Assembly: GCA_946498375.1 (NCBI GenBank) | Contig: CAMMOI010000006.1 | Span: 1-43,890, forward strand | DNA length: 43,890 nt | Origin: an uncultured Mycoplasmatota bacterium | GTDB taxonomy: Bacteria > Bacillota_I > Bacilli_A > RF39 > UBA660 | Direction of reading: 5' to 3' | Part shown: positions 1-8,579 of the stretch, in pieces | How the letters are laid out: every line of letters starts with the position of its first letter | Position numbering within the stretch: position 1 is the stretch's first letter | Program-made: the position numbers and the translations under genes | Notes under the pieces: generated by a model | The model's input: the letters and a program-made list of their open reading frames with translations, nothing else | Told to the model about the DNA's origin: nothing | The model's database searches: none

Positions 1-181
1 TTTACAAGGGTTTGAGAGATTTTGCATTTCTAAAACTGATAAATTTGAGATTATATATTTTTATATTACCATTTATATATCTATAAAGTCAATAATAGTT
101 GTTTTTTTAGTTTCAGGTTTTACAAAAAATGATTAATAATTCAGCTTACAAAATAGTTTATCTATTTTAAATTTTTAAGAT
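1..181. other. AT-rich non-coding edge
   Basis: No supportable gene is visible. A weak 7-bp hairpin (150-168, AAAATAG with CTATTTT) lies downstream of the C1 peptidase gene and could help end its transcript, but it is too AT-rich to call a terminator. Confidence 0.4.
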
Positions 182-3100
182 TTAAGCTTTTCCAAAATAA
201 GTTTTTATTAAAATTAAAATATCAGTCAAGTCTATCTTTTGATTTTGGTTCATATCTCCAACTATATTGTAATACTCACTAGCATCAATTTTCTTAAAAT
301 ATAATTTAATCAACAGCAAAACATCTGTTAAATCAACTTTCGCATTTCTATTCATATCTCCCATTAAATAAGATGCATTCCCAGTTACAATTACTTTAAT
401 ACTAGCGGTTTGATTATTTAAAGCTTTTACCGTAATAACTGCCTCTCCTAAAGATTTTGCTGTAATTTTCCCTTCATTATCAACACTTACAATATTAGGA
501 TTACTACTTGAAAAACTTAAAGTAGGCTTATAATCTGGTACACTAGCTGTAACTTTTACATCCAATTTCATAGATTTATAACAATCAAGCTCTATTTGGT
601 TAGTATCAAAAGAAATTGTATAATCATTTAATTCCCATTGAGCGTATAACCTTAGTGTATCATTTTCTACATTATTTAAATTCACAATCTCATCAACTGT
701 ATAAGACGTTCCTGTTCCATCTGCTTTTGTGTTCCACTCTTTAAATTCATATCCCTCTTTTTCATATAAATTCTTATAAATAACTTTATCCTGGCCATTT
801 TTTGCATATGTTGTAGCTAAAGAATCAGAGTTCAAATAAACTTTATAATCATTATCATAATCCTCTTGAATAGTTCCACCATTTGCATCATATATAATTG
901 TATATGCATCTTCTTCCCAGGAAGCAGTTAGTTCTAATCCTCGAACTGTACTAAAAGCATCAAGAAAATAATGATTTTTTAAATCATCCCAACCATTAAA
1001 ACCATATCCTGGTCTTGTTGGTATTGGTAATTCTCCATATTCTGAACGAACACGAACTACTTTTCTTTCGGGAGTTACAGTTCCACCATTTGCATCAAAA
1101 TTAACAATTCTTTCCTTACCCTGCCATTGCACATATAGGGTAATTTCATCTTTGTCTTTCATAGCAGGTATTTCCGATAAATCAGAATACGATGTTCCTG
1201 TTCCATCTGCTTTTGTATTCCATTCTTTAAATTCATAATATTCTTGGGTAAATTTATTTGCAGGTAATGTAAATGATTTCCCTGCTTCAACTTCAATACT
1301 ATCCATTGTTCCTGTAATATCTTTATAATAATCTTCTGTATCATTAGGATCAAAATGAATTGTGTAATGAGGTACATAATCAATAGTTATTGGTACATCT
1401 TTTATATATCCATCATAATAACTTTCAATATGAATTGTAGTATTACCAGTTGATTGTGGGATTATTGTTCCATTTTCATCTAATTTAACAATATCTTCAT
1501 TATTGGATTTATAAATAATTCTTTTAGCTGAATCAATATTCGGCTCAATATAATCATAAATTTTAGAATATTTATTAAGTTCTTGTTTAATTGATATATT
1601 ATCAATAGTTGTATATTCAAAATCAACAAATTTTAAAACTGGTAATCTCGGGATACCATCAATTGTTTCTATAACCCAATTGTTATCAAAATTTTCCCAA
1701 GTAGAATAATTTGTTTTATCAGTTAATTTATATATTTCAGTATCTTGATTATAAATATTTACATTTGATGTATTTGAACAACCCCATCTACAAAGTGATT
1801 TATCTTCAATACTTAATGCATTGACTCCATCTATAATTGCACTACCGCCCTGATAATATAAAAGTCCAGCAACATTTTTACCAGTTACAGTCGATAAAAT
1901 ATTTTTTGTAGATACAACACCATTATCTATTATTGTATGAATCAAGACTGCATCTCCACTACCATCATCATATTTTCCATTAATATTACCTTTTAATTGA
2001 ATATCTTTAATATTAACATCATTTCCTTGAATATAACTTAATAAATAAGCATTGCTGTGTAAACCATTGGGCTCAAGTTCAAAATCTAAATATATATTAG
2101 AAATAGAAATATTTCCATTAATAGATTCAAAATTACCCAATAGTCCACCACCATATGAATATCTTAAACTGTTATTACCATTTTTCCTATTATATATTCC
2201 ACTTACTTTACTATTTTTTAAAATAATATTTTCAAATGTAGCAGTATATTCATTATCATCTTTGTAATCTCCATTATTAGCCTTATAATTTGATAATAAT
2301 GCACTACAATAACCACCTTGACAATTTATATCAAAATCTTCTAATACTAAATTTTTAATAGTTACATTTCCATATGCAGAGCCAAACAAACCGTTTCCTG
2401 CATTATTCCACTCATACCAAGTTGTTTTTTCCTCATTGCAAGTTAAATAATTATTTTGGTACAATCCCTTAATAGTATATCCTTTTCCATCTAATGTTCC
2501 ACTAAAGCCATTAATTGATTCCCATCCAAAACCTTGTGGACAAACTTCTGAAGCAAGTGATAATTTACCGCCTTCACGAGTATCTTCAGTTAAATCAATA
2601 TCATTTGCAAGTTCATAATAACCATCTAAATCATCTCTAATTTGGCTTAGCTGTGTAGAATTTGTAATAATGTAAGGATTATCTTTAGTTCCAAGTCCTG
2701 ACATTTTAATAATTTTTATCTTTGTTGACCCTATCACATTAGAATTATAAATTACATCTATTCTATATTCTCCACTTTCTAAAGCACTAGAAAATTCCAC
2801 TAAAGTATTTATATTGTTTTCAGCAACTATATTATTTGAAAAAGCAACACCAGTAGTGATTTCTTGATTTTCTGAATTATATAATTTATATGTTAAAGTT
2901 GTTTCAGAAGGTATATTTTTTGTTTCAGAATATAATCTTATTTGTGTTTCAGAAATTTCTTTATTATTATATTCAGTTAAATCAATATATGGTGTAGTAT
3001 CTATATTTGAAGTAAATATACTTACTCTATCAATAAATCCACTATCACTACTTACAATTATCTTTGCATTTTCATCAACAACAATATCTTCTGTTATTTC

Positions 3101-4519
3101 AATAGTAATCAATCCAGGTAAATCAGTAGTTTTAGAAAATGTTTCATAAGTGCCATCTTTTTTATAAATCTTAACATCATAAACAGCATCAGGTTTTTCT
3201 GTAATAAACTTTATTTTTTCTATCTTTTCATTATCTTTAATTTTTGTGTCACTTAAATAATAAGTTTTTTCATTTACATTTTCAGTACCTTTTCCTAATA
3301 CATAATTATTATCCCAAATGTTATCATCAGAACTTGTCATTTCATCAATAAAATGTATTGAAGTAAATAATGAGTCATATGTTAAATATGGATACTGTAA
3401 TTGTTCTCCCCAAGAATTTTTTAAAATCCATACTCCTTTACCTTTGACTACATTATCACAACTTGATATATTTGCATTATGTGTTCTTGTATCAGCACAA
3501 TATGAATATTCTAGGTCATCATCCCATCCAATAATTTGCATCGCATGACTATCAGAAATATTACAATTATAAACATCTATTACTAAATTATTTAAATTAG
3601 CATCAGTATATTGACAAGAAGAACTCATATAAGTTCCAACATAAGCTCCACCATTTTCCATAATGTTCTTTTTAACTTCTTTCAAATAACTATCTCTAGT
3701 TTCTATTTCTTCTTCAGTTAATATACTTGTTGATTCTCTTAAACTCATCCTTGGAATATTTATAGTAGAATTAACTTCATATTGAGATTTTCCATAATTT
3801 ATAACATCTGAAAGTTCCATTTTTGTTAAATCAGTATCATTATATTCTTTAAAAGAATTATAATTAAACAATGAAATACCATTTGCCATAGCAATAGTAG
3901 AAATATAAAAATTACCACCATCTCCAAGAGAACGATTTATAAATGATACATATTCACTTTTATAATCTTTTATACCATTTCTAGAAGTAACATAATCAAT
4001 TTGCCTTTCAGAAATTAATAATGGAGACTCTATTGTTATTTCTTCATCATTTTGTAACAAATAAGATTCTGCAACTCCAGCAGTAGCAAATGTCCAACAT
4101 ACCCCTAAATCTCCTTGATCTCTAACAGGAGTAACATAACTGTTTCTCATATCATACTTCTTAGGAACATTTATGTTTTCTGTTTCTTTTCTAATTGCAT
4201 AATCAATTATCATAGAAACAGGAATTTCTCCTAAACTTTCTTTTTCCTTATCAGAATAAGTAAGATACTCTACATACTGAGGATTTAAGTATAATTCATT
4301 TTCTTTTTTATTCTTTTCAGTAAGAATTACTTTTCCTGTTTCTTCATATACCTCTTTTATATAATTTTGAGCTGCTTTTGGTAAATATGCATAAGATTCA
4401 GTTTTTAAAACTCTTTCTATCTTACTAGTTTTATTAAAGCAAAAAAAACTAATTAATCCACCGATAAGAAGTACGCAAGATACTATCATAAATATTCTTT
4501 TTTTATTTTTTAATTTCAT
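182..4519 (-). CDS. Secreted papain-like (C1) cysteine peptidase with InlB-type repeats and C-terminal dockerin
   Basis: About 1445 residues. The N-terminus has a lysine-rich stretch and one hydrophobic segment (signal peptide or anchor). The peptidase domain follows: oxyanion Gln135 and nucleophile Cys141 in RDQGDLGVCWTF, His325 in SDSHAMQIIGW, Asn368 in ILKNSWGE, so the C1 triad is complete. The middle has a GLUG-like, beta-helix-like stretch and an Ig-like (Big_2-type) segment. Then come about three Listeria-Bacteroides (InlB B) repeats, two sharing FKEWNTKADGTGTSY, and a second Big_2-like domain. It ends in two dockerin type I half-repeats, GDMNRNAKVDLTDV and GDMNQNQKIDLTDI, with Ca2+-loop Asp/Asn spacing. 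An upstream GTG at 4531 abuts the Shine-Dalgarno (SD) AAAGG, so ATG 4519 is preferred. Likely an extracellular protease docked to a cohesin partner; no cohesin is seen here. Substrate unknown. Confidence 0.9.
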   Translation of the reverse strand: MKLKNKKRIFMIVSCVLLIGGLISFFCFNKTSKIERVLKTESYAYLPKAAQNYIKEVYEETGKVILTEKNKKENELYLNPQYVEYLTYSDKEKESLGEIPVSMIIDYAIRKETENINVPKKYDMRNSYVTPVRDQGDLGVCWTFATAGVAESYLLQNDEEITIESPLLISERQIDYVTSRNGIKDYKSEYVSFINRSLGDGGNFYISTIAMANGISLFNYNSFKEYNDTDLTKMELSDVINYGKSQYEVNSTINIPRMSLRESTSILTEEEIETRDSYLKEVKKNIMENGGAYVGTYMSSSCQYTDANLNNLVIDVYNCNISDSHAMQIIGWDDDLEYSYCADTRTHNANISSCDNVVKGKGVWILKNSWGEQLQYPYLTYDSLFTSIHFIDEMTSSDDNIWDNNYVLGKGTENVNEKTYYLSDTKIKDNEKIEKIKFITEKPDAVYDVKIYKKDGTYETFSKTTDLPGLITIEITEDIVVDENAKIIVSSDSGFIDRVSIFTSNIDTTPYIDLTEYNNKEISETQIRLYSETKNIPSETTLTYKLYNSENQEITTGVAFSNNIVAENNINTLVEFSSALESGEYRIDVIYNSNVIGSTKIKIIKMSGLGTKDNPYIITNSTQLSQIRDDLDGYYELANDIDLTEDTREGGKLSLASEVCPQGFGWESINGFSGTLDGKGYTIKGLYQNNYLTCNEEKTTWYEWNNAGNGLFGSAYGNVTIKNLVLEDFDINCQGGYCSALLSNYKANNGDYKDDNEYTATFENIILKNSKVSGIYNRKNGNNSLRYSYGGGLLGNFESINGNISISNIYLDFELEPNGLHSNAYLLSYIQGNDVNIKDIQLKGNINGKYDDGSGDAVLIHTIIDNGVVSTKNILSTVTGKNVAGLLYYQGGSAIIDGVNALSIEDKSLCRWGCSNTSNVNIYNQDTEIYKLTDKTNYSTWENFDNNWVIETIDGIPRLPVLKFVDFEYTTIDNISIKQELNKYSKIYDYIEPNIDSAKRIIYKSNNEDIVKLDENGTIIPQSTGNTTIHIESYYDGYIKDVPITIDYVPHYTIHFDPNDTEDYYKDITGTMDSIEVEAGKSFTLPANKFTQEYYEFKEWNTKADGTGTSYSDLSEIPAMKDKDEITLYVQWQGKERIVNFDANGGTVTPERKVVRVRSEYGELPIPTRPGYGFNGWDDLKNHYFLDAFSTVRGLELTASWEEDAYTIIYDANGGTIQEDYDNDYKVYLNSDSLATTYAKNGQDKVIYKNLYEKEGYEFKEWNTKADGTGTSYTVDEIVNLNNVENDTLRLYAQWELNDYTISFDTNQIELDCYKSMKLDVKVTASVPDYKPTLSFSSSNPNIVSVDNEGKITAKSLGEAVITVKALNNQTASIKVIVTGNASYLMGDMNRNAKVDLTDVLLLIKLYFKKIDASEYYNIVGDMNQNQKIDLTDILILIKTYFGKA

Positions 4520-4549
4520 ACTACTAAACACACCTTTACTATTTACTTT

Positions 4550-4579
4550 AGAATATCATTTATTTCCTAACCAAGTCAA
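4550..4579 (-). promoter_or_regulatory. Sigma-A-type promoter of the C1 peptidase gene
   Basis: TTGACT (4574-4579) and TATTCT (4550-4555) are separated by 18 bp. The predicted start lies about 24 nt before ATG 4519, which supports that start codon. Confidence 0.5.
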
Positions 4580-4665
4580 ATATATATGAATAGATTTCGG
4601 CTTTACCTTAAAATAAAAATCTTATTTTCTTAATAATTTGATAACTTTATGCCATGTATGAAAAC

Positions 4666-4694
4666 ACTAAAAAAGCAAGTTTGTACACTTGCTC
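4666..4694 (-). terminator. Rho-independent terminator of proS
   Basis: A 7-bp stem AGCAAGT/ACTTGCT (4674-4693) with a 6-nt loop is followed on the minus strand by a run of T. It lies about 90 nt past the proS stop. Confidence 0.75.
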
Positions 4695-4782
4695 TTAATA
4701 ATGGATAGATATTATTTATACACTTTTAAAATTAGTTTAACATAAGTTACAAATATATAAATTTTTGATATCTACCACCATT

Positions 4783-6207
4783 TTAATATTGTTTTCCAAA
4801 ATAAACTTTATATTTGGCATCTTTTTTACATACACAACAAGGTCCATCAACTGCTTCATTTTCTATAATACAGCGGGATTTTAAAGTGGTATCTTCTTTA
4901 ATTTTATTTTCACAGTCGACATTACCACACCAATTAATCTTAATAAATCCTGGTTTAGATGCAGCTATTTGTTTAAATTCATCATAATCTTTTGCTGAAT
5001 GTAACATACTATTACGTCTTTTTAAGGCTTTATTATACATATCTTCTTGCATAGCTTTAAGTAAACTATTAATATTTTTAATTATATTTTCTATATCAGC
5101 CGATATAGTTACTTTTTCTAGAGTATCTCTTCTTACTAACGTGATATTATCATTTTCTAAATCACGAGCACCAATTTCAATCCTAAGTGGATATCCTTTA
5201 ACCTCAGCCTCAGCAAATTTAAATCCTGGAGTTTTATTACTACTATCTATTTTAAATGTAATATTCTCCTGGGTTAGCCTATTTGTTAGTTCATCTACTT
5301 TTGTGTCTAACTTGTCTGAACTACCAATTGGAATAATAATAATTTTTATTGGTGCAATTTTAGGAGGCAAAACTAATCCGTTATCATCACTATGAGTCAT
5401 AATAAGTCCACCTATCATTCTTGTTGATACTCCCCAACTTGTTTGATATGGCGTTTTAAGTTTATTATCCTTATCTAAATATTCAATTCCAAAGGCTTTA
5501 GCAAAGCCTTGGCCAAAATAATGACTTGTCCCATTTTGTAAGGCAACTCCATCATACATCATCGCTTCAATTGTATAAGTTTCTTCGGCCCCGGCAAATT
5601 TTTCTTTTTCTGTTTTCTTTCCAGTAATTACAGGCATAGCTAAATAATTTTTTTGGAAGTCTTCATAAACTTTAAACATCTTTAAAGTCTCTTCTATAGC
5701 TTCTTCTTTTGTTGCATGCATTGTATGACCTTCTTGCCATAATATTTCACGAGAACGTAAAAATGGCCTAGTAGTTTTTTCCCATCTAACAATTGTACAC
5801 CACTGATTATATAGTTTAGGCAAATCTCGATAAGATTTTATAATTTTTTTGTAGTGTTCACAGAATAAAGTCTCACTAGTAGGGCGAATACAAACTCTTT
5901 CTTCTAATTTTTCGTCTCCACCATAAGTGACCCATGCTACTTCTGGAGCAAATCCCTCTACATGTTCTTTTTCGCGATTTAAAAGACTTTCAGGAATAAA
6001 CATAGGCATTTGAATATTTTCATGACCTAATTTTTTAAATTCCTGATCTAATATCTTTTGCATATTCTCCCATATAGCAAAACCATATGGTCTTATAATC
6101 ATACTCCCCTTCATCGAAGAATAATCAACTAAATCTGCCTTTTTTATAACATCTGTATACCAGGCAGCAAAATTCTCTTCACGTGATGTAATTTCCTTAT
6201 TTTTCAT
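4783..6207 (-). CDS. proS: Prolyl-tRNA synthetase, archaeal/eukaryote-like type without the INS editing domain
   Basis: 474 residues. A class II synthetase that charges tRNA-Pro with proline in the cytosol. The N-terminal block (FAAWYTDVIKKADLVDYS, then KGSMIIRPYGFAIWE), motif 2 region (RWEKTTRPFLRSREILWQEG) and GTSHYFGQGFAKAF are typical of the short ProS3/archaeal-like form. There is no roughly 180-residue insertion between motifs 2 and 3, so cis-editing of Ala-tRNA-Pro is absent. The C-terminal extension has paired cysteines (WCGNVDC, CCVC), a probable zinc site of this subtype. SD AGAGG stands 6 nt before the ATG. It is preceded by a proline T-box and followed by its own terminator, so it is probably monocistronic. 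A separate ProX/PrdX-like deacylase is encoded at 35499-36110. Confidence 0.95.
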   Translation of the reverse strand: MKNKEITSREENFAAWYTDVIKKADLVDYSSMKGSMIIRPYGFAIWENMQKILDQEFKKLGHENIQMPMFIPESLLNREKEHVEGFAPEVAWVTYGGDEKLEERVCIRPTSETLFCEHYKKIIKSYRDLPKLYNQWCTIVRWEKTTRPFLRSREILWQEGHTMHATKEEAIEETLKMFKVYEDFQKNYLAMPVITGKKTEKEKFAGAEETYTIEAMMYDGVALQNGTSHYFGQGFAKAFGIEYLDKDNKLKTPYQTSWGVSTRMIGGLIMTHSDDNGLVLPPKIAPIKIIIIPIGSSDKLDTKVDELTNRLTQENITFKIDSSNKTPGFKFAEAEVKGYPLRIEIGARDLENDNITLVRRDTLEKVTISADIENIIKNINSLLKAMQEDMYNKALKRRNSMLHSAKDYDEFKQIAASKPGFIKINWCGNVDCENKIKEDTTLKSRCIIENEAVDGPCCVCKKDAKYKVYFGKQY

Positions 6208-6225
6208 AACTAACCTCTTTTCTAT

Positions 6226-6426
6226 AAAATAAAAACCACATTAAATGCTAAGGAGCAAATAATGCGGTACCATCCTTTTTTTCACTTAATTTAGATAACG
6301 GTCTTCCCCGGTAGCTGTTAACTACTCTCATAGGTAGGATTAGCAAAGTTTATAATTAGGTTCTCACTATTTCCTAAATCACTTTATATAAGAGCTTTAA
6401 CTAACATGTCCTAATCACAGATTTAT
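6226..6426 (-). promoter_or_regulatory. T-box riboswitch, proline (CCU specifier), controlling proS
   Basis: The T-box core GGATGGTACCGC is at 6264-6275. UGGU would pair with an ACCA tRNA end, fitting A73 of tRNA-Pro. Stem I has the AG-bulge segment (AAGTGA) and an apical loop (ATAGTGAGAA). The specifier-loop strand reads AAT-CCT-A-CCTATGAG, matching the family pattern specifier-A-CCUUUGAG, which puts CCU (Pro) at 6336-6338. The terminator arms CCGCATTA/TAATGTGG with a TTTTTATTTT tail share the CCGC of the T-box core, as expected for mutually exclusive folds. Uncharged tRNA-Pro should stabilise the antiterminator and allow proS expression. Confidence 0.92.
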
Positions 6427-6432
6427 AATTAA

Positions 6433-6461
6433 ATTGTAATTTATTTATATTTATTAGTCAA
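6433..6461 (-). promoter_or_regulatory. Promoter of the proS T-box transcript
   Basis: TTGACT (6456-6461), a 17-bp spacer and TACAAT (6433-6438). The expected start near 6426 is just upstream of stem I. Confidence 0.65.
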
Positions 6462-6464
6462 GGA

Positions 6465-7259
6465 TTATCTTGTTAAAACGTATGATTTTTCAGCAATACT
6501 ATTAGTAGCATTTTTTACATCCATTCTTCCCTCAGGACGTTTCATATATATTTTATTTTCTATAATATATTCAAAATCCGTTGCATATATATTTGTGTAA
6601 TTACTAGCATCTACTAAATAATTTATACCATTTTTGGAAATTTCACAAACGTAGCCATCTTGATCTGGGCCACCATTAATTTGATTTAAATATTCAACAT
6701 AATATGCTTTCTTTATATTATCATATTCAGCTAAATATACTTTGGTGTAATCACTAGCATCTACTAAATATTTTTGACCGTTTTTGGAAATTTCACAAAC
6801 ATAGCCATCTTGATCTGGTCCACCATTAATTTGATTTAAATATTCAGCATAATCTGCTTCACCTATATTATCATATTCAGCTAAATATACTTTGGTGTAA
6901 TCACTAGCATCTACTAAATATTTTTGGCCATTTTTGGAAATTTCACAAACATAGCCATCTTGATCTGGTCCATCATTAATTTGATTTAAATATTCAGCAT
7001 AAAAATTATTTGAAACTTCATCTATATTTAAAACTGTATTATTATAAAACATATTATTTGCTACATTTTGATCAAGCGTAAAAGTATCTTCTTTTCTTGG
7101 CCAAACATCTTGAGTATTTTCTGTTTCTTCTACAATATTATTCTTATTTTCTTCATTTGATGAATAACAGCTACTTAAACTTAAAGCTAAAGATAAGCTA
7201 GTTAGCATTGCAAGTAATTTTGAGTTATTTGTACTTTTTATTTTCGTTACTTTTTTCAT
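6465..7259 (-). CDS. Lipoprotein with three 50-residue tandem repeats
   Basis: 264 residues. It has a lysine-rich start, a hydrophobic stretch and a lipobox-like LSSC with Cys31, so probably a surface lipoprotein. Residues 87-236 are three copies of a 50-residue unit beginning Y-[AV]-EYLNQIN and containing GPDQDGYVCEISKNG and YLVDAS. Each unit has a single Cys. The first two copies are almost identical in DNA as well. SD GAGGGGG stands 8 nt before the ATG. I do not recognise the repeat, and no enzymatic motif is visible. A binding or spacer role is possible but not shown. Confidence 0.8.
   Translation of the reverse strand: MKKVTKIKSTNNSKLLAMLTSLSLALSLSSCYSSNEENKNNIVEETENTQDVWPRKEDTFTLDQNVANNMFYNNTVLNIDEVSNNFYAEYLNQINDGPDQDGYVCEISKNGQKYLVDASDYTKVYLAEYDNIGEADYAEYLNQINGGPDQDGYVCEISKNGQKYLVDASDYTKVYLAEYDNIKKAYYVEYLNQINGGPDQDGYVCEISKNGINYLVDASNYTNIYATDFEYIIENKIYMKRPEGRMDVKNATNSIAEKSYVLTR
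6552..7001 (-). repeat. Three direct 150-bp repeats inside the lipoprotein gene
   Basis: Units begin near 7001, 6851 and 6701, read on the minus strand. The period is 150 bp (50 codons), so gain or loss of a unit keeps the frame. Units 1 and 2 are nearly identical in nucleotides; unit 3 is more diverged. Confidence 0.85.
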
Positions 7260-7275
7260 TTTTATTTCCCCCTCA

Positions 7276-7302
7276 TAAAAAAATCCTTAACAATAAGGAT
7301 TA
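7276..7302 (-). terminator. Terminator-type hairpin ahead of the lipoprotein gene
   Basis: AATCCTTA/TAAGGATT with a 4-nt loop and a T7 tail on the minus strand. It lies about 80 nt after the MFS gene stop and only about 17 nt before the lipoprotein start. It may simply end the MFS operon. However, a candidate promoter (TTGACA at 7365-7370, weak TAAAAG at 7342-7347, 17-bp spacing) lies upstream of it, so it could act as a leader attenuator. Confidence 0.7.
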
Positions 7303-7379
7303 ATAATCATATATTGCCAACCAATCCCCATTGATAAGTATCTTTTATCATATTTTTCTTAAAATGTCAATAAATGTCT

Positions 7380-8579
7380 TTAGCCTAGGCAAAAATATTT
7401 TCTTTTTTTATAAATTAAATAATATGCCATTATAATTTGAATAATAGTTATTAAAGCAGCAAGTAAAAAAATATATCTAAATCCATAAACATACATAACT
7501 CCTACTAAAAATACTCCTGTTGCTTCTCCTAATAAATTAAAAATATAATTAATTACAGTAGAATCTAAAATATATTTTTCTTTAACAGTATTGGTCATAA
7601 AACCAGAAATAAGATTACTATAAGCAATATTGGTAATCAAGCTATAAGCTATAGCTATTAATAGTATTAATTTGTTATTAGTTATGAAAACTAAAAGATA
7701 TAATATAATTCTTATTAAAAATTTAATAGATATATTAAAATAGTCATTTTTACTTTTTAATTTATTTATAGCAAGAGCCCCAAATATAATATCAATAATA
7801 GAAAACATTAATACAAAATAAGTCGCTGTTGAAGTAGTATAATCATTGTAATTTGTCAACATAATCATCTTTAAGCCAACTGCAATATTAAATGACATAT
7901 TGGTAATTCCATTATAAAATAAATAAAAAACTAATAATTTATGGTTTTTTAAATATTTAAAAACTTTTTTGTTATTATCTTTATACTTAACCTTTTGTTT
8001 ATCCGTAGTTAATGTTAAAACAAATAAAGCTAAGAAGTCAAAAAATATTGTAACCAATAAACAGGTTTTATACCCAATTACTATTTTATATAAAATACGG
8101 CCAAATATTAATGATCCTATTAATATTCCTAAAGTTTTACCCAAATTTTCTACTACACTTTTCTTCCCATATAATTCTTCACTTTTTTCAAAAGACATGA
8201 CATATGGATAGACACTAGATAATATTATATTTTCACAGGCGATATCAAAAAATGATAAGAATTTAATTAAAAATAGATTGTTAGTACCATCAATTAATAA
8301 TAAAAGAACAGAAATAAATATTTTAGTTATTAACGTACTCAAGATTCCTATTTTTATTTTAGCAACAGAAAATTTTTTAGTATAAAATAGTAAACAAAAA
8401 GCAGCTACTAAGGAAGCTATTGATATTACTTTAGAAATAGAAGTAGCACTAAGATTATTACTTGCTAACCAAAGTTGGCGAAAATTTCCCCATAGGCCAA
8501 CTGATATACAAAAAAAGGCAAGCATTAAAAGAATTAGATGTTGATTATTTAAATACTTTTTATTCAATATTTTTATCAT
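7380..8579 (-). CDS. MFS-like multi-pass membrane transporter
   Basis: About 399 residues with roughly 12 hydrophobic segments and a basic central loop (TTDKQKVKYKDNNKKVFKYL) between two six-helix halves, as in major facilitator proteins. The substrate cannot be read from the sequence. The frame opens at 8621, which would overlap the upstream gene by 62 nt. The ATG at 8579, with GTGG 5 nt upstream and a 20-nt overlap, looks more natural. It is the last gene of the GNAT / 393-residue protein / transporter operon, and translation is probably coupled to the gene before it. Confidence 0.7.
   Translation of the reverse strand: MIKILNKKYLNNQHLILLMLAFFCISVGLWGNFRQLWLASNNLSATSISKVISIASLVAAFCLLFYTKKFSVAKIKIGILSTLITKIFISVLLLLIDGTNNLFLIKFLSFFDIACENIILSSVYPYVMSFEKSEELYGKKSVVENLGKTLGILIGSLIFGRILYKIVIGYKTCLLVTIFFDFLALFVLTLTTDKQKVKYKDNNKKVFKYLKNHKLLVFYLFYNGITNMSFNIAVGLKMIMLTNYNDYTTSTATYFVLMFSIIDIIFGALAINKLKSKNDYFNISIKFLIRIILYLLVFITNNKLILLIAIAYSLITNIAYSNLISGFMTNTVKEKYILDSTVINYIFNLLGEATGVFLVGVMYVYGFRYIFLLAALITIIQIIMAYYLIYKKRKYFCLG

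Noticed and set aside
1159-1383. 74-residue minus-strand ORF inside the C1 peptidase gene
   Set aside because: Out-of-frame shadow of InlB repeat codons; no SD, no family.
2052-2267. 71-residue plus-strand ORF
   Set aside because: Antisense shadow of the C1 peptidase gene with low-complexity composition.
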